The position numbers and the translations under genes are program-made. This document shows positions 1 to 4,670 of a stretch of 13,475 bases of DNA, one piece after another; the stretch's first letter is position 1; each line of letters begins with the position of its first letter. Under the pieces are notes generated by a model. The model was not told where the DNA came from. It ran no database searches and saw nothing but the letters and a program-made list of their open reading frames with translations. The stretch is taken from positions 1-13,475 of the forward strand of contig VGWZ01000031.1 in assembly GCA_016873595.1 (NCBI GenBank), in the 5' to 3' direction. This DNA is from Nitrospira sp. (GTDB taxonomy: Bacteria; Nitrospirota; Thermodesulfovibrionia; Thermodesulfovibrionales; SM23-35).

Positions 1-56
1 TGCAACGATAAAGGAAGAAGAAATGGCTGATCCTGATTGTATTCCTTAAATGACAT
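1..56 (-). CDS. Transposase N-terminus, IS1182-like (partial, runs off left edge)
   Basis: Reading the minus strand, a strong ribosome binding site (AAAGGAGG) lies 7 nt before an ATG at 56. It opens a frame that stays open to the window edge and encodes MSFKEYNQDQPFLLPLSL. The pattern 'F.EYNQDQ..LLP.SL' is what I know as the extreme N-terminus of IS1182-type transposases (DUF772 and DDE family), where it precedes '.EF.P..H'. Only 18 residues are visible, so the family rests on N-terminal motif recognition alone. No catalytic residues can be checked, and whether the gene is intact lies outside the window. The gene reads away from the toxin-antitoxin genes to its right. Confidence 0.6.
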   Translation of the reverse strand, partial: MSFKEYNQDQPFLLPLSL

Positions 57-125
57 GCACCTGCCTCCTTTCTAAAAAGTTATGAAAATACTAAGCAGGT
101 TTCGTGCCACTATTTTGAGACAGCC
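1..125 (-). mobile_element. Right end of an insertion sequence (IS1182-like)
   Basis: About 55-70 nt upstream of the transposase start, 111-125 reads on the minus strand GGCTGTCTCAAAATA. This resembles the 'GGCTGTCTCAAAA' type of terminal inverted repeat found on several insertion sequences. I infer that the element's outer boundary is near 125-128. The other terminus and any target duplication are outside the window, so the boundary cannot be confirmed by pairing. The region 57-110 has no other gene. Confidence 0.4.
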
Positions 126-164
126 TCACAGCGACTATTTAAAAGTGCACTTGCTCTCTACCAG

Positions 165-181
165 CAGATAACAGGGTGCTT
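165..181 (+). repeat. 17-nt direct repeat, copy 1
   Basis: CAGATAACAGGGTGCTT occurs here and again with one mismatch at 1238-1254. The two copies bracket the first two toxin-antitoxin units. The function is unknown; it could be a recombination scar or part of a shared upstream region. Confidence 0.45.
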
Positions 182-182
182 G

Positions 183-220
183 TCTATGACTCATAGAGAG
201 GTTAATACCAAAGGCTTTGG
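183..220. promoter_or_regulatory. Two perfect dyads, candidate antitoxin operators
   Basis: TCTATGA-C-TCATAGA (183-197) and CCAAAG-G-CTTTGG (208-220) are two perfect odd-length palindromes in the 60 nt before the promoter of the first toxin-antitoxin unit. Type II toxin-antitoxin operons are usually autorepressed through such palindromes next to the promoter, so an operator role is inferred. No direct evidence of binding is available. Confidence 0.4.
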
Positions 221-240
221 CATTACTAAGAGTACTATTA

Positions 241-249
241 TGCTATAGT
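241..249 (+). promoter_or_regulatory. Extended -10 element of the first toxin-antitoxin unit
   Basis: TGCTATAGT matches an extended -10 (TGN followed by a TATAAT-like hexamer). It ends 24 nt before the ATG at 274. The same motif recurs before the two other small-gene units (563-571 and 1266-1274) at nearly the same distance. No convincing -35 at standard spacing is visible. Confidence 0.5.
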
Positions 250-273
250 TTAAATACAAGAAAGGGGGTTGTT

Positions 274-462
274 ATGACTATCGCTAAACAAGAAGTTTTT
301 GAACTAATAAAAGACTTACCGGATGAAGTAGATATTGACGAAATAATATATCGGCTTTACCTGAGACAAAAACTTGAAAGTGCGGAGAAAGACGTCCGTG
401 AGGGCCGACTTGTTTCACATGAGGAAGTCGTCAAGGAGACTTCTAAGTGGTTTACAAAATAA
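274..462 (+). CDS. Antitoxin of a RelE/ParE-type toxin-antitoxin pair
   Basis: This 62-residue protein starts MTIAKQEVFELIKDLPDEVD and continues with 'IDEIIYRLYLRQKLE' and 'REGRLVSHEEVV'. This is the signature of the small acidic antitoxins or addiction-module proteins that accompany RelE/ParE toxins, with a short helical N-terminus and a charged tail that wraps the toxin. The ATG at 274 has AGGGGG 6 nt upstream. An upstream in-frame TTG at 217 would overlap the promoter and is not favoured. The partner toxin begins inside the 3' end of this gene in another frame but is truncated, so the antitoxin is probably an orphan. DNA binding by this protein is inferred from the palindromes upstream. 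Confidence 0.7.
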   Translation: MTIAKQEVFELIKDLPDEVDIDEIIYRLYLRQKLESAEKDVREGRLVSHEEVVKETSKWFTK

Positions 463-524
463 AATGGACTATACGAGCACTCAATGATTTACATGATATC
501 TATGAGTTTATTGCAAAAGACTGA
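447..524 (+). pseudogene. Truncated RelE/ParE-family toxin
   Basis: A GTG at 447 overlaps the antitoxin by 16 nt. It opens a frame encoding VYKIKWTIRALNDLHDIYEF followed by IAKD, then a TGA at 522-524. 'YKIKW...A..DL..IY.FIA.D' is the standard N-terminus of ParE/RelE toxins, which are normally about 90-100 residues. Only about 25 residues remain, and the following bases up to the next gene do not continue the fold in any frame I could follow. All catalytic or gyrase-binding parts are therefore missing and the toxin should be inactive. The overlap with the antitoxin is typical for the family and supports a once-functional pair. Confidence 0.65.
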
Positions 525-562
525 CGTCCAAACCCTTCGGGAAAGCAACAGACATTCTAAAA

Positions 563-571
563 TGCTATAAT
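563..571 (+). promoter_or_regulatory. Extended -10 element before the PIN-domain gene
   Basis: TGCTATAAT is a perfect TATAAT hexamer with the extended TGN motif. It ends 19 nt before the TTG start at 591, with an AGGAG ribosome binding site in between. It matches the elements at 241-249 and 1266-1274. Confidence 0.55.
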
Positions 572-590
572 TATCAAAAGGAGTCTGCTA

Positions 591-1075
591 TTGAAAAAGA
601 CAAAACTATACCTTGACACCTCAGTGCCTTCATTCCTATTCGCAGACGATTCTCCAGAAAAGCGTGAGGTAACGATAAAGTTTTGGGATGTTCTAAAGCT
701 GGGGCTGTATGATGTTATCATTTCAGATATTCTTTTAAGTGAAAAATATCGCGCTCTGAAATACCTCCTTTTCAGGAATTGGAGAATAAACTATCAGAAA
801 TCGTTTTAGAAATCGTTTCTGTCAATGAAGATGTATTCTCATTGGCGCAGAAATATATTGATGAAGATATTATCCCTCAAAAATATCAAGATGACGCATT
901 GCATATAGCCCTTGCCACTTGCAACGAAGCCGACGCTCTCGTCAGTTGGAATTTCAAGCACATGGTGAAGTTAAAGACCATCCGCGGCGTAAACGGGATA
1001 AATAGAATGCTTGGCTTTAAGGAGATAGAAATATTAACCCCTCAAAGCTGGATTCAGGAGGACAACAATGAATGA
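591..1075 (+). pseudogene. PIN-domain (VapC-like) toxin split by a -1 frameshift
   Basis: The first part (TTG start at 591, AGGAG 8 nt upstream) reads LYLDTSVPSFLFADDSPEKR and on to 'YDVIISDILLSE'. The rest of the same protein ('VNEDVFSLAQKYIDEDIIPQ', 'DDALHIALA', 'LVSWNFKHMVK', 'IRGVN') lies in the -1 frame and ends at 1075. The switch falls at an A5 run (742-746). One extra A, or one -1 slip there, gives a continuous protein of about 161 residues. The acidic PIN residues are all present: D9, E51 and D101/D102, with N121 near the end. PIN toxins are Mg-dependent RNases acting on tRNA or mRNA. The break may be a real inactivating deletion, a homopolymer sequencing error, or slippage; as written, the first frame stops at 809 and gives a dead 72-aa fragment. 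Confidence 0.7.
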
Positions 1076-1244
1076 ATCAAAAACTATGAAAGAGCTTCAT
1101 TCAATCAGAGAAAGAAATTATGAGAGAATGAAAAAACTGTCTGTAAAAGAGCAAATCAAAATAATTCGGTCAGAGGCAGAGCCGATTAAGAAAAGACTTT
1201 TAGAAAAGATGAAAAAAAGAGAATTGCCCGCAACAGACAGATAA
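1068..1244 (+). CDS. Small charged partner (putative antitoxin) of the PIN toxin
   Basis: This 58-residue, lysine- and glutamate-rich protein begins MNESKTMKELHSIRERNYER and ends 'KKRELPATDR'. Its ATG overlaps the end of the PIN gene by 8 nt, preceded by AGGAGGACAACA, so it is translationally coupled to the PIN gene. The 'MKE.H.IRE..YE..K.LS..E.I..I..EAE' pattern is familiar to me from small proteins found beside PIN toxins of this subtype, where they are taken to be antitoxins. It is predicted to be almost entirely alpha-helical with no zinc or membrane motif. The assignment rests on gene order and pattern recognition. The first copy of the 17-nt repeat pair recurs across its stop codon (1238-1254). 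Confidence 0.6.
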   Translation: MNESKTMKELHSIRERNYERMKKLSVKEQIKIIRSEAEPIKKRLLEKMKKRELPATDR

Positions 1245-1254
1245 CAGAGTGCTT
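1238..1254 (+). repeat. 17-nt direct repeat, copy 2
   Basis: CAGATAACAGAGTGCTT differs by one base from 165-181. It overlaps the stop codon of the 58-aa gene and sits just before the promoter of the YgiT-like gene, as copy 1 sits before the first toxin-antitoxin promoter. Confidence 0.45.
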
Positions 1255-1265
1255 AACTGTGTATA

Positions 1266-1274
1266 TGCCATAAT
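1266..1274 (+). promoter_or_regulatory. Extended -10-like element before the YgiT-type gene
   Basis: TGCCATAAT ends 24 nt before the ATG at 1299, the same distance as in the first unit. The stretch after it (ATAAATA) also resembles the TTTAAATA after the first element. This shared layout supports 1299 over 1281 as the start. Confidence 0.4.
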
Positions 1275-1298
1275 ATAAATATGGGAACAGGTAAAGAA

Positions 1299-1526
1299 AT
1301 GATTTGTGATAATTGTGGGAAACAGGGCGCCCGCATCCGCAGGGTTGCAAGGACATGCGGTAAGGGTAAGGATATTTTTGTCATAGAAAATGTCCCTGTC
1401 GTTACCTGTCCACACTGTGGAGAAAGTTATCTTGAAGCAGAAACGCTGCATGAAATTGAGCGTATTAAATTGCACAAGAAAAGTTTTGCGGTTAAGCGCT
1501 CAGTTTCTGTTGTTGAATTTGCTTAA
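1299..1526 (+). CDS. YgiT-type zinc-finger protein (MqsA N-terminal-like antitoxin)
   Basis: This 75-residue protein has two Cys pairs, 'MICDNCG' (C3, C6) and 'VTCPHCGESY' (C37, C40), spaced as in the zinc-binding N-domain of MqsA/YgiT. It also has the characteristic 'VIENVPVV' strand and an 'AETLHEIERIKLHKKSF' helix. In MqsA a second HTH domain binds DNA; here only the zinc domain exists, as in the stand-alone 'YgiT-type zinc finger' proteins usually encoded right after a DUF4258/MqsR-like toxin. No such toxin gene precedes it (the upstream gene is the PIN partner), so it appears to be an orphan. An alternative ATG at 1281 would add six residues, but the internal ATG has AGGTAAAGAA before it and better promoter spacing. 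Confidence 0.75.
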   Translation: MICDNCGKQGARIRRVARTCGKGKDIFVIENVPVVTCPHCGESYLEAETLHEIERIKLHKKSFAVKRSVSVVEFA

Positions 1527-1551
1527 AGACAGAATAGATGCATTCCACTCC

Positions 1552-1682
1552 ACATAACAACAGGCTTTGCGGTGCTCCAAATATTTAGATTGCGATTTGA
1601 AGTTGTTCTATGCCACCTGCTTTATTATTGAAAATCAGATTGATAAGGCAGTCGGCACGGCACAAAGCCTTGACCGTTAGCC
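1552..1682. other. attC-like imperfect palindrome (candidate integron recombination site)
   Basis: The non-coding stretch after the YgiT-type gene starts ACATAAC and ends GTTAGCC. Inside these are GGCTTTG (1563-1569) with CAAAGCC (1663-1669), then GTGC (1572-1575) with GCAC (1655-1658), and a weak internal hairpin. The left arm reads CA-GGC and the right arm, read in complement, CAAGGC, which leaves one unpaired base near the 7-bp box. The total of about 131 nt is similar in size to long attC sites. The core ends only loosely fit RYYYAAC and GTTRRRY, and no integrase is visible. It may simply be a degenerate palindromic repeat. Confidence 0.3.
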
Positions 1683-1696
1683 ACTTATTGCGGGCA

Positions 1697-1733
1697 GGGA
1701 AATGAAGGGAAGTTTTCAAAAGCCTCATTTCCC
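1697..1733 (-). terminator. Hairpin at the 3' end of the biosynthetic gene run (weak terminator candidate)
   Basis: GGGAAATGA (1697-1705) pairs with TCATTTCCC (1725-1733), with a loop that can itself pair through TTTT/AAAA. On the minus strand it overlaps the last codons and the TGA of the apgM-type gene. No U-tract follows, so intrinsic termination is doubtful. It may protect the transcript 3' end. Confidence 0.35.
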
Positions 1734-2936
1734 CTTAATAAAATAATCCATCAATTTATACCCTTCCTCAAACTTCATTATATCCTTTCTTTCAAGAAGG
1801 GTCTCGTCAAAGGAAGCGCCCTTATTCTTTATCTTGAGACTGCTGTCAAATATCACAAATGGAACAGGGTCATCAGTATGAGTCCTGACTTCTACAGGTG
1901 TCGCATGGTCAGGCATAAGAAGTATCCTGTATTTCTCAAAAGAACCTATCCCTTTCATAACAGTCCCTACAACAAGTGCATCAAAATCCTCAATCGCTCT
2001 TATTTTATCTTTGTAGTTTCCTGAATGACCTGCCTCATCAGGAGCCTCAACATGGATATAGACAAAGTCAACCTTCTCGAGTGCCTTGAGAGATGCTTCT
2101 GCTTTTCCCAGATAATTCGTATCTAAATACCCTGTGATACCTGGCACTTTGAGTATTTCAAATCCCGCATATATGCCGATACCTTTTGCGAGGTCAACTG
2201 CAGAGACAAGGGCACCATCAAGCGAATATTTCTTTTTAAAGGTTGGCATGTTCGGCTTTTTCCCCTGTCCCCATAGCCAGATACTGTTCGCAGGTTTCTT
2301 CCCTGTTTTTGACCGCGCTTTGTTCACAGAATGGCTTTTGAGGATGCGTGTTGAACTAAGCATTAACTTTCGCAACACATCTTCCCTATCCCCAACAGGC
2401 AGGTAGTCTGTTATTTCCTTGCCAATAATATCATGAGGTGGAATGCATTCAATATTTAGTGCACCACCAGACCAGACCATGAGATGTCTGTAACTCACTC
2501 CTGGATGGAAACTGATGATCTCTGTGCCGAGTTCTTTATTAATGTCAGTAATGAGTTCTCTTGCCTCTTCTGTTGATATATGTCCGCTGCTGTAATCTTC
2601 CATAACAGCCTTTGTCTTCCCTGCACCAAATTTAAGAGTAACCAGGTTACATCTATATGCGGCGTCATCTTCTTTGAGCAAGACCCCCATACTTGCTGCT
2701 TCAAGAGGAGCTCTCCCTGAATAAAACTCCAAAGGGTTATAACCGAGGATGCTTAAATTTGCAACATCTGAGCCAGAATGAAAACCCTGCGGTATGGTCT
2801 TTACACTGCCTATTAATCCGTTAAACACAAGTTTATCCATATTTGGGGTGAATGCCTTTTGAAGTGGCGTTTTCCCGCCAAGTTCCTTTATTGGACGGTC
2901 TGCCATACCGTCACCAACGAGGACGATATACTTCAT
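1725..2936 (-). CDS. apgM: apgM-type phosphoglycerate-mutase family enzyme, putative homoserine kinase
   Basis: This is a 403-residue member of the alkaline-phosphatase superfamily, of the archaeal-type cofactor-independent phosphoglycerate mutase class. Visible metal and catalytic motifs are 'LVGDGMADRP' (D9), 'GFHSGSDVANLSILGYNP' with the presumed phospho-accepting S56, 'VEAPDEAGHSG' (D300, H304) and 'LMPDHATP...THT' (D343, H344, H353). Phosphoglycerate mutases of this class interconvert 2- and 3-phosphoglycerate. A subgroup (TIGR02535, 'proposed homoserine kinase') sits in threonine operons of genomes lacking ThrB. Here it directly follows thrC with a 4-nt ATGA overlap, and hom is in the same strand run, so a homoserine-phosphorylating role is likely but inferred. 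It is cytoplasmic and the last gene of the run. Confidence 0.85.
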   Translation of the reverse strand: MKYIVLVGDGMADRPIKELGGKTPLQKAFTPNMDKLVFNGLIGSVKTIPQGFHSGSDVANLSILGYNPLEFYSGRAPLEAASMGVLLKEDDAAYRCNLVTLKFGAGKTKAVMEDYSSGHISTEEARELITDINKELGTEIISFHPGVSYRHLMVWSGGALNIECIPPHDIIGKEITDYLPVGDREDVLRKLMLSSTRILKSHSVNKARSKTGKKPANSIWLWGQGKKPNMPTFKKKYSLDGALVSAVDLAKGIGIYAGFEILKVPGITGYLDTNYLGKAEASLKALEKVDFVYIHVEAPDEAGHSGNYKDKIRAIEDFDALVVGTVMKGIGSFEKYRILLMPDHATPVEVRTHTDDPVPFVIFDSSLKIKNKGASFDETLLERKDIMKFEEGYKLMDYFIKGK

Positions 2937-3994
2937 ATAATTCCCTCTATTACCTTTTCAACAGCCTGTGTCTCAGCCTTAACCTTAAGCGGTTCCTTTG
3001 ACACTTTAAAAACAATATCAGGGTCCTTGAGACCGCTCCCAGTAAGTGTACAGACAACACTGTCACCATTTTTAAAATAGTTCTCTTTATACAATTTTAT
3101 CACACCAGCAAGAGATGCTGCAGATGCAGGTTCACAAAAAATTCCTTCTATAGAGGCAATGAGGCTGTAAGCATTTAATATTTCACTGTCAGTTACAGAA
3201 TCAATCCTGCCACCTGATTCATCCCTTGCACCAATCGCTCCTTTCCAGCTTGCTGGATTTCCAATCCTGATTGCAGTGGCAATGGTTTCAGGTTTTTCCA
3301 CAGGTTTACCCTGCACAAGAGGTGCAGCACCTGCTGCCTGAAATCCAAGCATTATCGGCAGAGAAGTAATTTTTTCAGCCTTTTTATATTCCTTGTATCC
3401 TTTCCAGTATGCGGTTATATTACCTGCATTGCCAACAGGGAGTGCATGATAGTGAGGTACAAAGCCGAGCTGGTCACAGACTTCATAAGATGCAGATTTC
3501 TGCCCTTCGAGCCTGAAAGGATTAATAGAATTTACCAGTGTAATAGGATATTTCTCCACTATAGCCTTCACTATATTCAGTGCCTGGTCAAAGTTTCCTT
3601 TTACTTGAATCACATGTGCTCCAAAGACAAGTGCCTGGGCAAGTTTTCCAAGTGCAATTTTCCCTTCGGGAATCAGAACGATTGCCTTAATGCCAGCCTT
3701 TGCAGCATAAGCTGATGCAGAAGCTGATGTATTCCCTGTTGATGCGCAGATGACAGCTTTTGAACCAGCCTCTATCGCCTTTGAAAGCGCAAGGGTCATT
3801 CCTCTGTCCTTAAAGGATCCTGTGGGATTTGCACCATCAAATTTAAAATAGATTTCAATGTTGATACCTAACTTTTTCTTAAGATTCTCCGCCCTGAGAA
3901 TAGGTGTGTTTCCTTCCTTCAAAGTCACGATTGGTGTCTTATCACTTACAGGCAGAAAGTCCCGATATTCCTCAATTACTCCTTGCCATGCCAT
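2933..3994 (-). CDS. thrC: Threonine synthase
   Basis: This is a 353-residue fold-type II PLP enzyme that converts O-phosphohomoserine to threonine and phosphate. It has the canonical short-form (no zinc ribbon) motifs 'EGNTPILRA', the PLP lysine in 'NPTGSFKDRG' (K62), the 'CASTGNTSAS' asparagine loop (84-93), the glycine-rich phosphate loop 'PVGNAGN' (186-192) and 'TGSGLKDPD' near the end. All expected motifs are present, so this is very probably the housekeeping threonine synthase. It overlaps the apgM-type gene by 4 nt (ATGA), which suggests translational coupling of kinase and synthase. A 121-nt gap with an inverted repeat separates it from the upstream NIL gene. The start codon is ATG with a moderate AGGGAAAAG upstream. 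Confidence 0.93.
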   Translation of the reverse strand: MAWQGVIEEYRDFLPVSDKTPIVTLKEGNTPILRAENLKKKLGINIEIYFKFDGANPTGSFKDRGMTLALSKAIEAGSKAVICASTGNTSASASAYAAKAGIKAIVLIPEGKIALGKLAQALVFGAHVIQVKGNFDQALNIVKAIVEKYPITLVNSINPFRLEGQKSASYEVCDQLGFVPHYHALPVGNAGNITAYWKGYKEYKKAEKITSLPIMLGFQAAGAAPLVQGKPVEKPETIATAIRIGNPASWKGAIGARDESGGRIDSVTDSEILNAYSLIASIEGIFCEPASAASLAGVIKLYKENYFKNGDSVVCTLTGSGLKDPDIVFKVSKEPLKVKAETQAVEKVIEGII

Positions 3995-4050
3995 TGTATC
4001 TTTTTACTTTTCCCTTTCTTACGAAAACAATCAATGAGTAACTAATTATG

Positions 4051-4111
4051 TGTAACGATATACCTTCCAACCTTCCAAGCTTCCAATCCCCGGAACATGC
4101 GATTCGTTACA
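4051..4111. repeat. Inverted-repeat element with an 8-bp tandem repeat core
   Basis: TGTAACGA (4051-4058) and TCGTTACA (4104-4111) form an 8-bp inverted repeat around a 45-nt centre. The centre holds three tandem octamers of the form (C/G)CTTCCAA (4063-4070, 4071-4078, 4079-4086). It lies in the only sizeable gap between the NIL gene and thrC. It may be a small dispersed repeat; it has no U-tract and does not look like an intrinsic terminator. Confidence 0.5.
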
Positions 4112-4115
4112 GTTT

Positions 4116-4352
4116 TTACTCGACTATATCTCCTTCAATAAGTTCAACATTGATTCCCTGATCCCTGAGAGACTGTATCCCTTTTTCGAGGTTCTCATCT
4201 TTTCCCTCAAGCTCGAGAACCATCTCTCCAACTGTTTCTGTGACCCTTGCCCTCCTGATATTCGGCATCACATCATATTTCTTCGCCATTGTGAAGATAA
4301 CAGGCTCCTTCACAAGATGCTGGGGGAAGGTTAACTTTATCCTCTTTTTCAT
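4116..4352 (-). CDS. Stand-alone NIL-domain protein
   Basis: This is a 78-residue protein MKKRIKLTFPQHLVKEPVIF followed by 'NIRRARVTETVGEMVLELEG' and ending 'GINVELIEGDIVE'. It is a ferredoxin-like alpha/beta NIL domain, the domain found at the C-terminus of the methionine ABC transporter ATPase MetN. It is also fused to ferredoxin in the methanogen protein involved in homocysteine synthesis. The domain is thought to bind a sulfur amino acid or assist sulfur transfer, and no catalytic residue is known. It has no cysteine, so it is unlikely to carry sulfur covalently. A start four codons upstream (4364) is possible, but the ATG at 4352 has a perfect GGAGGG 4 nt before it. It follows the sulfur-carrier gene closely, so the two are certainly co-transcribed. 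Confidence 0.8.
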   Translation of the reverse strand: MKKRIKLTFPQHLVKEPVIFTMAKKYDVMPNIRRARVTETVGEMVLELEGKDENLEKGIQSLRDQGINVELIEGDIVE

Positions 4353-4367
4353 TGGTCCCTCCATATC

Positions 4368-4643
4368 CTATCGTCCACCTGCAATTGCAGGTATAATTGA
4401 GACTTCATCGCCATCTTTAATTTCTGTCTCTTCAGCCTTAAGAAATCTTATATCTTCTTCGTTCACATAGATGTTGACAAATCTTCTTATTTTTCCTCCT
4501 TCGGAGATTCGCTCACCTATTCCAGGAAATCTCTTATCAAGGTCATTGATGAGGGATATGACTGTCCCTGGTCTACTCTCTACTTCTTCCTTCCCCTGTG
4601 TGAGCCTCTGAAGGGGTGTGGGAATTCTTACTATAACTGCCAT
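4368..4643 (-). CDS. MoaD/ThiS-family sulfur carrier with C-terminal Gly-Gly-Arg
   Basis: This 91-residue beta-grasp (ubiquitin-like) protein has 'MAVIVRIPTPLQRLT', the helix 'TVISLINDLDKRFPGI', 'RRFVNIYVNEEDIRFL' and the terminal 'DGDEVSIIPAIAGGR'. Family members end in Gly-Gly, whose carboxylate is adenylated by an E1-like enzyme and converted to a thiocarboxylate that donates sulfide. Here one arginine (CGA, then TAG) follows the Gly-Gly (G89, G90, R91), so the tail must be trimmed before activation. HcyS of Wolinella and QbsE of Pseudomonas also carry extra C-terminal residues removed by a JAMM protease, and such a protease is encoded three genes upstream. The RBS is GAGGAG, 8 nt before the ATG. 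The neighbours suggest amino-acid synthesis rather than molybdopterin or thiamin. Confidence 0.88.
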   Translation of the reverse strand: MAVIVRIPTPLQRLTQGKEEVESRPGTVISLINDLDKRFPGIGERISEGGKIRRFVNIYVNEEDIRFLKAEETEIKDGDEVSIIPAIAGGR

Positions 4644-4670
4644 CTATGTATCTCCTCTATAAACAGTCAA

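Noticed and set aside
2..49. Plus-strand tail of an upstream protein (ATIKEEEMADPDCIP then stop)
   Set aside because: The opposite strand explains the same bases better, with a strong ribosome binding site and a recognisable transposase N-terminus.
217..273. Longer form of the first antitoxin starting at TTG 217
   Set aside because: The extra codons cover the palindrome and extended -10 promoter and have no ribosome binding site, while ATG 274 has AGGGGG at good spacing.
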